Of a DNA stretch of 64,000 nucleotides, positions 1-7,980 are shown piece after piece. The DNA lies in contig JAFXAA010000027.1 in the NCBI GenBank assembly GCA_017522105.1, forward strand, positions 50,096 through 114,095, written 5' to 3'. The notes beneath the pieces were generated by a model that ran no database searches, was not told where the DNA came from, and saw only the letters and a program-made list of their open reading frames with translations. The translations under genes and the position numbers were made by a program. This stretch comes from Bacteroidales bacterium (lineage in GTDB: Bacteria > Bacteroidota > Bacteroidia > Bacteroidales > P3). Within the stretch, counting starts at the first letter, position 1. Each line of letters opens with the position of its first letter.

Positions 1-1731
1 CCCGTAGGTCTTGCCCTGCGGGTTGCTGCGGTCCACGGCGTGCTGGTAGCTGTAGTTGAGCTGCATGCTTACGTTGCCCGCCTGCCCGTTGGCCGTGGCG
101 TCAATACCTATAATGTCGGCCTTGCCGATGTTCTGCATGCTCCAGAGGAACATGTTCTGTGTCGGTATGGCCAGTATCTTGTCCGTCACGCGGTTGTAGT
201 ACATGTCCAGCGTGCCGCCCCAATGCTCCGCCGTGTGCGTGATGCCCAGGTTGTGCTGTCGCGCACGTTCCGGGCGCAGGTCGCGCGGTATGGTGAAGAA
301 GTACAGCTCGCTGAAGTTGGGGGCGCGGAATGTCTCTTTGTAGAAGTAGCGCAGCGTGGTGCCCTGCCCGATAGTGTACATCAGGCTGGCGTAGGGCGAG
401 AAGCGGCTGTAGGTAGGCATGGTGTCGAGGTCGTCCACGCGGTCGCCGATGACGGTGGCCAGCAGCTGGCCCTGCGCCTCGACGGGGCCTTTGTGCAGGC
501 GCACCCTGGTAGTGGCCACGAGGCTGCTGCGCTGAACGGCGTAGCGTTGCTGCAGGTTGGAGTTGAGCCAGTTGACGGCGCCGTCGGCGGCGGCGTTCAC
601 GTCGAGCCATTCCGTGGCTCTCCACAGCGCGCTGCCGCTTGCATAGGCTTCGCGCTGCAGGTATTCGTTGTGCAGGTAATGGCTGCTGTTCGATGCGGCA
701 CTGTCCTCATACATGTCCCACGTCTCTTGCGCCTTGGCGAGCACCTGCCACTTCCACCGCTCCTTTTCCACACGCCAGCGCACCTGCGCGAATGCAACCT
801 CCTCGCGGGTGCTTTCGGCCGACGGCACCTGGTTGTACAACTGCACGGGCCCCGGCAGCTGGTGCATGCCGCGCATGTAGTGCAACTTGGCGGTCAGCGT
901 GTTGTCCTTGGCAATGGTGTAGAACAGCGACGCGTCGGCGGTCAGCATGCGCATGGCCGAGTGGCGGCGCCGCTCGCGGCTGGTCTTCCCCTGGCGGTCG
1001 GTGGTGTAGTAGAGGGTGAAGGGGTAGTCGCCGTCGCTCTTCAGGTAGTTGACCCACAGGCTGCTCTTCAGCCGTCGGCTCCACTTCTGCTCCCACAGCA
1101 CCTGCGGGCTCAGCATGCCGAAGGAGCCTGCCTCCATGCCCACCTTGAGGTTGGTGCGTTCGGCGAGGAAGAATGTCGGCTCCGCGCTCACCAGGCTCAG
1201 CACGTTGCCCGCCGCGTAGGCGCGCGCCGAGAGCAGGTCGTCCTGCTGCTGCCCCTGGCTGAAACTGACGTAGGCTGCGTTGCCCAGAAGGTAGCGCCCC
1301 AGGTCCACCTGGCCGTTCTGCGAGTTGTCCACTGCCACACCGTCAATGGTCAGCGTGGAGAACTGCGTGCCCAGGCCCCTCGCCGACACGGTCTTCATGC
1401 CGCCCACGCCGCCGTAGTCCTTCAGTGTGACGCCGGCCATGCGGCGCACGGCGTCGCTCAGCTGCATGGCTCCCTGGGCTTCTATCTTCTCCACGTCCAT
1501 CACCTGCGTGGGCGCCGCCGTGCGGTGGGTCGAGGGGGCCCGCTGTGTGCTCACCTCCACCTCGTCCAGCGTGCGCACGGTGTCCTGTGCCGTGGCGGCA
1601 ACAGGCTGCAGCGCAGCCGCAAAAAGCAAAGCCCTGAGGAGAGGACGTGATGCAAGCAGGGCCGGTGACGACCGCCGTGGCCGTCGGCAAACGATAAACG
1701 ATACTTTACAATATAGGCTTCCAATGCTCAT
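1..1731 (-). CDS. btuB: TonB-dependent outer-membrane receptor, BtuB-like (3' end outside window)
   Basis: Outer-membrane receptor that probably imports vitamin B12 or another corrinoid using TonB energy. About 577 residues are visible and the frame stays open to base 1, so the gene is partial. The start chosen is the ATG at 1729-1731, preceded by AAAGGA. A hydrophobic export segment lies near residues 31-49 and ends at ATAQD. A TonB-box-like stretch (TLDEVEVST) follows. The plug domain, near residues 70-190, contains the pattern VSARGLGTQFSTLTIDGVAV. Beta-barrel strands rich in alternating aromatic residues follow. The N-terminus before the signal core is long and basic, so the true start could be later. 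The assignment to corrinoids rests on the cobalamin riboswitch directly upstream; the receptor sequence alone shows only the family. Confidence 0.85.
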   Translation of the reverse strand, partial: MSIGSLYCKVSFIVCRRPRRSSPALLASRPLLRALLFAAALQPVAATAQDTVRTLDEVEVSTQRAPSTHRTAAPTQVMDVEKIEAQGAMQLSDAVRRMAGVTLKDYGGVGGMKTVSARGLGTQFSTLTIDGVAVDNSQNGQVDLGRYLLGNAAYVSFSQGQQQDDLLSARAYAAGNVLSLVSAEPTFFLAERTNLKVGMEAGSFGMLSPQVLWEQKWSRRLKSSLWVNYLKSDGDYPFTLYYTTDRQGKTSRERRRHSAMRMLTADASLFYTIAKDNTLTAKLHYMRGMHQLPGPVQLYNQVPSAESTREEVAFAQVRWRVEKERWKWQVLAKAQETWDMYEDSAASNSSHYLHNEYLQREAYASGSALWRATEWLDVNAAADGAVNWLNSNLQQRYAVQRSSLVATTRVRLHKGPVEAQGQLLATVIGDRVDDLDTMPTYSRFSPYASLMYTIGQGTTLRYFYKETFRAPNFSELYFFTIPRDLRPERARQHNLGITHTAEHWGGTLDMYYNRVTDKILAIPTQNMFLWSMQNIGKADIIGIDATANGQAGNVSMQLNYSYQHAVDRSNPQGKTYG

Positions 1732-1769
1732 TTCCGTCCTTTCCTCGAGGGCTTCATGTTTCTCTTGTC

Positions 1770-1940
1770 GGTTCCGGCAGGTCTTCTGGCTTGCCTCCGG
1801 CGCTCCGCCTTCCCGCGCGCCTGTGGCGGCGTGCAGTGGCTTGTGGAGTGCCTAACTCGTTGAGGCTCACAGCAGCGGGACTGCCCGGGATTTGCACCCG
1901 GTTCCCTATTATCGGCCCTCGCGGGCCGACCGAAACCGGC
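1770..1940 (-). promoter_or_regulatory. Cobalamin (AdoCbl) riboswitch
   Basis: Read on the minus strand, the stretch carries the classic B12-box elements in order: GGGAACCGGGTGCAAATCCC, a CCCGCTGCTGTGA segment, GCCACTG, GGGAAGGC, and the closing GCCAGAAGACCTGCC. It lies between a good promoter and the btuB-like start codon, about 40 nt upstream of the latter. By known family behaviour, bound cobalamin represses the downstream receptor. No U-rich terminator is obvious after it, so control at translation initiation is the better guess. Confidence 0.94.
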
Positions 1941-1942
1941 TG

Positions 1943-1972
1943 CAAAAGTACGAAGAAAATGCGACATGGCAA
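1943..1972 (-). promoter_or_regulatory. Bacteroidetes-type promoter for the riboswitch-btuB transcript
   Basis: On the minus strand TTG (1972-1970) and TACTTTTG (1950-1943) are separated by 19 nt, matching the Bacteroidetes -33/-7 consensus. It sits immediately before the riboswitch aptamer. Confidence 0.65.
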
Positions 1973-2010
1973 AAATTATTTGCATCGCCATCGCTCCCCC
2001 TACGGCCCCG

Positions 2011-2116
2011 GTACGGAGCCCCTACGGCATTTCTTCAGTAGTTCTTCAGTAGTTCTTCAGTCAAACACTGAAGAACTACTGAAGAAATGCCGTAGGGACT
2101 CCGTAGGGGCTCCGTA
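2011..2116. repeat. CCGTAGGGG/CTTCAGTAG palindromic element, copy A
   Basis: A long inverted repeat. The left arm holds the cap CGGAGCCCCTACGGCATTT and three CTTCAGTAGTT units. After a short CAAAC centre, the right arm holds two ACTACTGAAGA units and the complementary cap; a second cap-like GGGGCTCCGTAC follows. It lies about 40 bp upstream of the btuB promoter. Five other copies occur in the window. Confidence 0.85.
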
Positions 2117-2124
2117 CAAAACAG

Positions 2125-2160
2125 AAACCCGCGACGAAGACCTCTTCGTCGCGGGTTTTT
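2125..2160 (-). terminator. Intrinsic terminator after rimO (bidirectional hairpin)
   Basis: A perfect 16-bp stem (2125-2140 with 2143-2158) has a CC loop and is flanked by T-rich sequence on the plus strand. On the minus strand it is followed by TCTGTTTT. It is placed 20 nt downstream of the rimO stop. Confidence 0.85.
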
Positions 2161-2178
2161 GCTGTTTTGCGCTGTTGT

Positions 2179-3549
2179 TTAGTCGGTTATCTCACCGAAG
2201 AGGTCGTTCTCCATGGCGGAGGTGATGCGGACGTTGACGAAGTCGCCAGGGGATAGTGCGTGAATGCGTGAATGCGTCAATGTGTTGGTGGGGATTATCA
2301 CTTCGTCGTCGACTTCTGGGCTGTCGTATTCGGTGCGTGCCACAATACCATCTTCCTCGATGCGGTCCACGAGGCAGCGGAAGGTGCGGCCGACGCGTGC
2401 TTCGTTTTTCTCCAGCGATACCTCTTCCTGCACGGCCATCAGCTCGCTGACACGGCGTTCTTTCTCCTCTTGCGGCACGGGGTCGCCGAGGTGCTCGGCG
2501 GGGGTGCCCTCTTCGGGCGAGTAGGCGAAGCAGCCCATGCGGTCGAAACGCGCCTGGCGCACGAACTCCTTGAGCTCCTCGAAGTCTTCGTCGCTCTCGC
2601 CGGGGTAGCCGACGATGAGGGTGGTGCGGATGGCGGCGTCGGGCAGCCGCTGGCGGAATTTGGCCAGCAGCTGCAGAGTGCCCTCGCGGTCGATGCCACG
2701 CTGCATGGAGCCGAGGATGCGGCTGTTGATGTGCTGCAGGGGTATGTCGATATAGTTGCAGATGTTGGGGTGTCTGGCTATGGCGTCGATAGCGTCGTCG
2801 GGGAAGGAGGCGGGGTAGGTGTAGTGCAGCCTTATCCACTGGGCGCCGCTCTCGTCGGCCAGGCGGTCGAGCAGCTCGCCGAGGGCGCGGCGGTGGTAGA
2901 GGTCGAGGCCGTAGAAGGTGGTGTCCTGGCTGATGACTATCAGCTCTTTGACGCCTTTGGCCACGAGGGCTTTGGCTTCGGCCACAAGGTCGTCCATGGG
3001 TATGGATTTGTGGGCGCCGCGGATGAGGGGTATGGCGCAGTAGGAGCAGCTGCGGTTGCAGCCTTCGGCAATCTTGAGGTAGGCGTAGTGGGTGGGCGTG
3101 GACAGTGGGCGAGTGGTGGATTTAAGTGGAGAGTGGAGAGTGGAGAGTGTGGAATTATCCGGGTGCGGAATGGCCGCGTCAGCCGATTCTTCATTCTCTG
3201 TTCTTAATTCATCACTTATTTTGTCCCATTCGTGGACGCCGTACCAGGCGTCCACCTCCGGCATCTCCTTGGCGAGCTCTTCTCGATAGCGCTCCACGAG
3301 GCAGCCGCATACGATGAGGCGGCGCGCACGGCGGCCGCGGGTCTTGACGGCTACCTGTTGCAGTATGGTGTTGATGCTCTCCTCTTTGGCATCGCCGATG
3401 AAACCGCAGGTGTTGACGATGACGGCGTCGCAGTCGTTGCGTGCGCGGTCGAAGTGGACGGTATGTCCGTTTGCGACGAGGCTGGCGGCGAGTTTCTCGC
3501 TGTCGACGGTGTTCTTGCTGCAGCCGAGGGTGATGATGTTGATCTTCAA
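2179..3549 (-). CDS. rimO: Ribosomal protein S12 methylthiotransferase RimO
   Basis: Radical-SAM methylthiotransferase that modifies the conserved Asp of ribosomal protein S12 in the cytoplasm. Length is 456 residues. The N-terminal UPF0004 domain has cluster cysteines C10, C48 and C83. The radical-SAM CxxxCxxC motif is C164, C168 and C171 (EGCNRSCSYC). A C-terminal TRAM domain follows. The start MKINIITLGCSKN is family-typical. Two oddities are visible. A low-complexity insert (about residues 115-150) between the two domains is encoded by GTGGAGA tandem repeats. A second small insert in the TRAM domain (THSRIHA) is encoded by GCGTGAAT repeats. Both look like intergenic repeats that entered the gene. 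It is followed on the same strand by a terminator and preceded by ftsY 25 bp away. Confidence 0.95.
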   Translation of the reverse strand: MKINIITLGCSKNTVDSEKLAASLVANGHTVHFDRARNDCDAVIVNTCGFIGDAKEESINTILQQVAVKTRGRRARRLIVCGCLVERYREELAKEMPEVDAWYGVHEWDKISDELRTENEESADAAIPHPDNSTLSTLHSPLKSTTRPLSTPTHYAYLKIAEGCNRSCSYCAIPLIRGAHKSIPMDDLVAEAKALVAKGVKELIVISQDTTFYGLDLYHRRALGELLDRLADESGAQWIRLHYTYPASFPDDAIDAIARHPNICNYIDIPLQHINSRILGSMQRGIDREGTLQLLAKFRQRLPDAAIRTTLIVGYPGESDEDFEELKEFVRQARFDRMGCFAYSPEEGTPAEHLGDPVPQEEKERRVSELMAVQEEVSLEKNEARVGRTFRCLVDRIEEDGIVARTEYDSPEVDDEVIIPTNTLTHSRIHALSPGDFVNVRITSAMENDLFGEITD

Positions 3550-3574
3550 GTGTTCAGTGATTAGTGTTCAGTGT

Positions 3575-4528
3575 TTAGGCGAAGAGAGAGTCGACGAACT
3601 CGTCGGGGTTGAAGAGCTGGAGGTCTGTCATCTTTTCGCCGAGGCCTATGTAGCGCACAGGAACGTGGAACTGGTCGCTGATGCCTATGATGACGCCGCC
3701 TTTGGCAGTGCCGTCGAGTTTGGTGAGTGCAAGGGCGTTGACATCGGTGGCTGATGTGAACTGGCGGGCCTGCTCCACGGCGTTCTGGCCAGTGGAGGCA
3801 TCGAGGACGAGGAGCACTTCGTGTGGTGCGTCGGGCACGAGTTTCTGCATGACGCGGCGTATCTTGGTGAGCTCGTTCATGAGGCCCACTTTGTTGTGGA
3901 GGCGTCCGGCGGTGTCTATGATGACGACGTCGGCCTGATGGGCGATGGCGCTCTGGAGGGTGTCAAAGGCCACGGAGGCGGGGTCGGCGCCCATGCCCTG
4001 CTGCACGATGGGCACCCCGACGCGGTCGGCCCAGAGCATGAGCTGCTCCACGGCGGCGGCGCGGAAGGTGTCGGCGGCACCGAGGACGACGCTGCGCCCG
4101 GCCTGCTTGTAGCGGTAGGCGAGCTTGGCGATGGTGGTGGTCTTGCCGACGCCGTTGACGCCTACGACGAGTATGACGTAGGGGTGGCGGGGCAGGGGGG
4201 CGTCGAAGGCGGCCGGCATGTCGGTCTGCGGCTGCCGCAGGAGCTGTGCTATCTCGGCACGGAGGATGTCGTTGAGCTCGGAGGTGGAGATGTACTTGTC
4301 GCGGTGTATGCGCTCCTGTAGTTTGTCGATGACCTTGAGGGTGGTGTCCACGCCCACGTCTGAGGTGATGAGTGTCTCCTCGAGCTTGTCGAGCACATCG
4401 TCGTCGACAGTGCTTTTGCCGAGGATGCTGCGTGTCAGTTTGGCGAAGAAGCTCTCCTTGGTCTTGGCAAGGCCGTTGTCGAGGGTCTGTCGCTCTGCGC
4501 TTTTGTCTTTACGGCTGAATAATCCCAT
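3575..4528 (-). CDS. ftsY: Signal recognition particle receptor FtsY
   Basis: SRP-receptor GTPase that docks ribosome-nascent chain-SRP complexes at the inner membrane for co-translational membrane insertion. Length is 317 residues, short as in many Bacteroidetes because the acidic A domain is almost absent. Helical N domain about 25-105, then G domain with P-loop GVNGVGKTTT (about 123-132), DTAGR and TKLDG guanine-specificity motif. Ends in the usual hydrophobic tail (NPDEFVDSLFA). It is upstream of rimO and separated from it by a short AGTGTTCAGT direct-repeat tract. The gap upstream holds a larger inverted tandem-repeat array. Confidence 0.96.
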   Translation of the reverse strand: MGLFSRKDKSAERQTLDNGLAKTKESFFAKLTRSILGKSTVDDDVLDKLEETLITSDVGVDTTLKVIDKLQERIHRDKYISTSELNDILRAEIAQLLRQPQTDMPAAFDAPLPRHPYVILVVGVNGVGKTTTIAKLAYRYKQAGRSVVLGAADTFRAAAVEQLMLWADRVGVPIVQQGMGADPASVAFDTLQSAIAHQADVVIIDTAGRLHNKVGLMNELTKIRRVMQKLVPDAPHEVLLVLDASTGQNAVEQARQFTSATDVNALALTKLDGTAKGGVIIGISDQFHVPVRYIGLGEKMTDLQLFNPDEFVDSLFA

Positions 4529-4547
4529 GAGTGTGTAAGGTTTAATG

Positions 4548-4700
4548 TTTAAGAAGAAAGGGGGAGATAGGGGGAGATAGAGGGAGATAGAGGACGAATG
4601 CTTCCAGTATCTTCTTTTGTCTTCTTTTGTCTTCTTTTATCTCCGTTTGTCTCCGTTTGTCTTCCCGTGTTTTCCTTTATCTTCCCTTATCGCTGTTTGT
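4548..4700. repeat. Inverted array of short tandem repeats (GGGAGATA versus TCTCCGTTTGTC)
   Basis: The left arm (about 4553-4595) is a purine-rich GGGGGAGATA tandem repeat. The right arm (about 4610-4690) is a pyrimidine-rich CTTCTTTTGTC/TCTCCGTTTGTC repeat of roughly complementary sense. The right arm overlaps and encodes the last dozen residues (basic, K/R/G/T/N rich) of the next gene. Confidence 0.7.
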
Positions 4701-5236
4701 CCTTCAAGAGCTTCCTGTATGGTGGGGTATATCTCTTTGTCGAATATCTGCATGTATTTGTCGAAGGGGTATTTGGTGTTGTCGCCGGAGGCGAAGTACC
4801 AGAGGATTGCCGTGAAGTCCCTCGGTGCGTAGAAGCCAGGGACCACGGTGAGCAGGGTGCCGTCGGCGCGGAAGATGGCGAAGGACGGGAAGCCTATGCG
4901 TTGGCCGAGGGTGGATTGTGCGAAGACGTGCACCTTGTTGCGCCCGGCGGAGGCTGGCGGGTAGACGCGGCCGTTCCAGGTGACGGTCTCGTTGCCTTCG
5001 GCGTTGAACTTGACGGGGTAGTAGTATTTGTTCATAATCTTGGCCACCGTGGGGTCTGTGAAGGTCTGGCGGTCCATCTTCTTGCAGTAGCCGCACCAGT
5101 TGGTGTAGAAGTCCACGATGTAGAGGCGCGAGCCTATCTTGGCTTTGCCGGCATCGGCGATGGTGTGCCAGTTGACCTGGGCTGCGGCGCTGCCTGCGAG
5201 AAGGCAGAGGATGGTGATGATGAATGTCTTTTTCAT
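4637..5236 (-). CDS. Secreted thioredoxin-fold protein
   Basis: Periplasmic thioredoxin-like protein of about 199 residues, probably a disulfide reductase or isomerase for cell-envelope proteins. The ATG at 5234-5236 is chosen because it begins a clean signal peptide (MKKTFIITILCLLAGSAAAQ); longer frames run into the upstream gene. The active site is WCGYC (FYTNWCGYCKKMD) near residues 44-48. A cis-Pro-like IGFPSFAIF motif lies about 75 residues later. The C-terminal KGKHGKTNGDKRR tail is encoded by an intergenic-type tandem repeat and is unlikely to be conserved. It lies 22 bp after the SpoIID-like gene and so may be co-transcribed. The exact substrate is unknown. Confidence 0.8.
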   Translation of the reverse strand: MKKTFIITILCLLAGSAAAQVNWHTIADAGKAKIGSRLYIVDFYTNWCGYCKKMDRQTFTDPTVAKIMNKYYYPVKFNAEGNETVTWNGRVYPPASAGRNKVHVFAQSTLGQRIGFPSFAIFRADGTLLTVVPGFYAPRDFTAILWYFASGDNTKYPFDKYMQIFDKEIYPTIQEALEGQTAIREDKGKHGKTNGDKRR

Positions 5237-5258
5237 GGCTGTATGTTGTTTTTGTTTT

Positions 5259-6587
5259 TTACCATTCGTATTGCCAGTCTTGCTCGTTGTCCTGCTCTTC
5301 CTCGATGTATATCTCTTCGCGTTCCTCGCGGTCGCGGATGCGGAAGAGTCGTCCGAGCCAGTCGTCTTTCTTTGACCGTACCTGTGTGCTGCGCTGGCTG
5401 TCTTCTTCAATGATGCGTGCGAGCTGTGCAGTATAGTTCTCCACGTAGTTGAGGCTTGCGGAGGGGTTGTGGTGCAGGATGGCGCCGGTGTAATAGTGGC
5501 GCAGGATGGAGTCGTATGTGTATCCGAGCGATACCATGCGTATGGTGCCCTCCTGGCTGAGGCCGACGCCGTGGCCGTAGCCGTGGCCGGTGAGGATGAC
5601 GTTGTTGGTGGTGGAGTCTATCTCGGCGGAGAAGAATGTGGACTTGAGCTGCCAGTCGAGGCGCACGCGGGTGAGGGGCACGCCGAGGAGGCGGGCTTGG
5701 CGCACAGGCTGGCTGAAGTGGAGCAGGGAGTCGCGCACGGCGCTGTCTGCAGTGTTGAGGTGGTGGGTCTTGCTGAAGTAGTTGAGCCATCGGTCGGCGC
5801 TGATGGTTCGCACCCAGTCGCTTTGGCGCATGCCGAGGGAAAATGTGTCTTGCACAGAGCGGAGGTAGGGCAGGGCGGTGCGCCATACATCCTCGGAGTT
5901 GGCTGTCTGTCCGCCGCTGTTGGAGTGGAAGGGTGTCTCGATGAGTGCGCCGGTGCTGTCCACGAGGGTTTCTCCGCTGCTCTGGATGACGCCGAGCATG
6001 ATGTCGGGGCGGATGCAACGGTTGAGGTAGGCTTGGCAGTGCACGGCGTCGCAGAAGTTGTAGCCGTCGGCGCGGTGTTTGCCGATGTTGCGCAGTGCCC
6101 ACGTGCGGCTGATAATGGCCTGTATGCGGAAGATGTCGCTCTGCTGGCCGTAGATCTCGCTCTGCACCACGCCTGCTATGTAGGTCTCGAACTCCACATC
6201 GCCGACGAGGAGAAGTTTGCCGCCTGCTGACGGGGTGACCTCAAGGTTGCCCTCGTAGGTGCGTTGCTTGCATCCTTCGGGGTTGATGCAGAGGATGCAG
6301 GCGGTGTCTGTCGCCTCAAGGCGCACTTTGCCGAAGAGACCGTAGTCGTCGTCGTTGACGCTGACGTGCAGGCGTCCCGCTTCGGGGCGTATGAGTACCG
6401 AGCGCCCTTCTCCGACGAGGTCTTCGATGAGTGTGCCGTCGTCGCCGTAGAGGTTGTAGCTGCCCAGGTCGAAACTCACGTTGAGGGTGCTGACGCTATT
6501 GGTGGAGAAGAGGCGTACCCTTACATGGTCGGCCCGCGCCGGCATGACGGTGACGAACAGGACTATTATGAGCAGCAGTCTCTTCAT
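5259..6587 (-). CDS. SpoIID/LytB-domain protein (amidase-enhancer-like)
   Basis: Exported 442-residue protein with a signal peptide (MKRLLLIIVLFVTVMPARA). The SpoIID domain occupies about residues 120-360. Motifs typical of the family are VVQSEIYG followed by AIISRTWAL, then HSNSGGQT, and GHGYGHGVGLSQEG. SpoIID proteins are peptidoglycan transglycosylases or amidase enhancers; here a role in cell-wall remodelling is inferred. The C-terminal 60 residues are charged and low-complexity (EEREEIYIEEEQDNEQD). The gene overlaps the end of lpxB by 4 bp, so the two are translationally coupled. Confidence 0.85.
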   Translation of the reverse strand: MKRLLLIIVLFVTVMPARADHVRVRLFSTNSVSTLNVSFDLGSYNLYGDDGTLIEDLVGEGRSVLIRPEAGRLHVSVNDDDYGLFGKVRLEATDTACILCINPEGCKQRTYEGNLEVTPSAGGKLLLVGDVEFETYIAGVVQSEIYGQQSDIFRIQAIISRTWALRNIGKHRADGYNFCDAVHCQAYLNRCIRPDIMLGVIQSSGETLVDSTGALIETPFHSNSGGQTANSEDVWRTALPYLRSVQDTFSLGMRQSDWVRTISADRWLNYFSKTHHLNTADSAVRDSLLHFSQPVRQARLLGVPLTRVRLDWQLKSTFFSAEIDSTTNNVILTGHGYGHGVGLSQEGTIRMVSLGYTYDSILRHYYTGAILHHNPSASLNYVENYTAQLARIIEEDSQRSTQVRSKKDDWLGRLFRIRDREEREEIYIEEEQDNEQDWQYEW

Positions 6588-7690
6588 TTGACAGTGTCTA
6601 TGATTGTTTGGGCTGTGCGCTCGGAGGCGCCGCCGTTGCCGAGGAGGGCCCTCATGTCTGCATATTCGTTGAGCATGCGCTCGCGGTTGCCGTCGTCGTT
6701 GGCTATGAGCATGAACTCTCGCTCCAGTCGTTCGCTGTTGAAGTCGCCCTGTATCAGCTCTGTGACAATGGGGCTGTCTGCAATGAGGTTGACGAGGGAT
6801 ATGAAGCGTATGCGGCGGCTCACGACAGCGCGTGCTATTATGTATGATATCGGGTTGCCGCTGTAGCAGACCACCTGTGGCACGTCGAAGAGCGCGGCCT
6901 CAAGGGTGGCGGTGCCGGAGCAGACGATGGCAGCGTGGGCATGAGAGAGCAGGCTGTAGGTCTGGTCATAGACAACGTCAATGTTGCCGCCTGCCGGGAT
7001 GTACTTGTTGTAGGCGCTCTTGCCCAGCAGGCTCATGCCGGCCACCACAAAGCGGTATTCCGGATGTTGCTGCGCGAGATGCACCATGAGCGGCAGGCTG
7101 TTTTTCAGCTCCATCTGGCGGCTGCCCGGCAGCAGTGCGATGATGGGTGAGGAGGTGTTGACGTCAAGTGCGGTGAGTTTGGTGTTCTTTATGGCGTCAA
7201 GCAAAGGGTGCCCCACATATACTGCCTGCTGCATGTCGTTGTCGGCGAAGAATGTCTCCTCGAAGGGCAGGATGTAGCACAGGCGGTCGAGCGTGCGGCG
7301 CATGCCGTTGATGCGGCCTTTCTTCCAGGCCCACAGGTTGGGCGAAATGTAGTGTACGGTCTTGAAGCCATGCTTATGTGCCCATGCCTCTATCTTGAGG
7401 TTGAACCCCGGGTAGTCTATGCCGACAACCACGTCTGGCTTCCATTGGGCAATGTCTTGTTTGCAGAAGGCCATATTGCCAAGAACGGTGCGCAAGTGTG
7501 CCACCACTTCCACAAAGCCCATGATGGCCAGGTCGCGGATGTGGCGCACCGGCATGCCACCTATGGCCGACATGGCGTCGCCGCCCCAGAAGCGGAACTC
7601 CGCCTGCGGGTCTTTGTCCTGCAGCGCTCGCATGAGGTTGGCGCCGTGCAGGTCGCCCGAAGCTTCACCGGATATGATGTAGTATTTCAT
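6584..7690 (-). CDS. lpxB: Lipid-A-disaccharide synthase
   Basis: GT19 glycosyltransferase that joins UDP-2,3-diacylglucosamine and lipid X to form the lipid A disaccharide at the inner membrane. Length is 368 residues, normal for the family. The N-terminal signature GEASGDLHGANLMRAL (about 7-22), GIDYPGFNLK, and the LLPGSRQMEL nucleotide-sugar motif are all visible. It sits in a coupled run: the small membrane protein upstream overlaps it by 4 bp, and it overlaps the SpoIID-like gene by 4 bp. The lpxB-surE neighbourhood is common in Bacteroidetes. Confidence 0.96.
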   Translation of the reverse strand: MKYYIISGEASGDLHGANLMRALQDKDPQAEFRFWGGDAMSAIGGMPVRHIRDLAIMGFVEVVAHLRTVLGNMAFCKQDIAQWKPDVVVGIDYPGFNLKIEAWAHKHGFKTVHYISPNLWAWKKGRINGMRRTLDRLCYILPFEETFFADNDMQQAVYVGHPLLDAIKNTKLTALDVNTSSPIIALLPGSRQMELKNSLPLMVHLAQQHPEYRFVVAGMSLLGKSAYNKYIPAGGNIDVVYDQTYSLLSHAHAAIVCSGTATLEAALFDVPQVVCYSGNPISYIIARAVVSRRIRFISLVNLIADSPIVTELIQGDFNSERLEREFMLIANDDGNRERMLNEYADMRALLGNGGASERTAQTIIDTVK

Positions 7691-7980
7691 TGCAACACGA
7701 GGGCTTTGGTCTTGAGCAGGTATATCATGAATGCTATGAAGGTGACGAAAAAGACCACGATGAGGGTCTTGGTGACGCGCAGTTGTGTGCGCCCTTTGGC
7801 ATAGTGGTGCAACACGAGGATAAGAGGGAAGAACATGCCGGCAAACCAGCGCACATGCTCCATAATCGGTTCGCCGGCTATCAGCAACCCGATAGCCAGG
7901 GCCAGACAGAAGCCCAGCTCGCTGCCCAGCCCGGCCACGATGCCCACGATGGGCTTGTCTTGTGCAAAAAACTTCTTCAT
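7687..7980 (-). CDS. Small integral membrane protein of unknown function
   Basis: A 97-residue protein starting at the ATG at 7978-7980, which overlaps the surE stop (ATGA). It has three or four hydrophobic segments: about residues 12-34 (IVAGLGSELGFCLALAIGLL), 41-57 and 70-88. No enzymatic motif is visible. It lies between surE and lpxB with 4-bp overlaps on both sides, so it is translated with them and may serve envelope biogenesis, but this is only inferred from position. I do not recognise the family with certainty. Confidence 0.75.
   Translation of the reverse strand: MKKFFAQDKPIVGIVAGLGSELGFCLALAIGLLIAGEPIMEHVRWFAGMFFPLILVLHHYAKGRTQLRVTKTLIVVFFVTFIAFMIYLLKTKALVLQ

Noticed and set aside
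1985-2116. Intrinsic terminator role for the palindromic element
   Set aside because: The stem is long, but T-runs are missing and the copies lie on promoter sides, not gene ends; a real terminator is 10 bp away in copy A's gap.
5237-5410. Extended N-terminus of the thioredoxin-like protein
   Set aside because: The extra frame is Lys/Ser/Thr-rich, overlaps the end of the SpoIID-like gene, and precedes a clear signal peptide.
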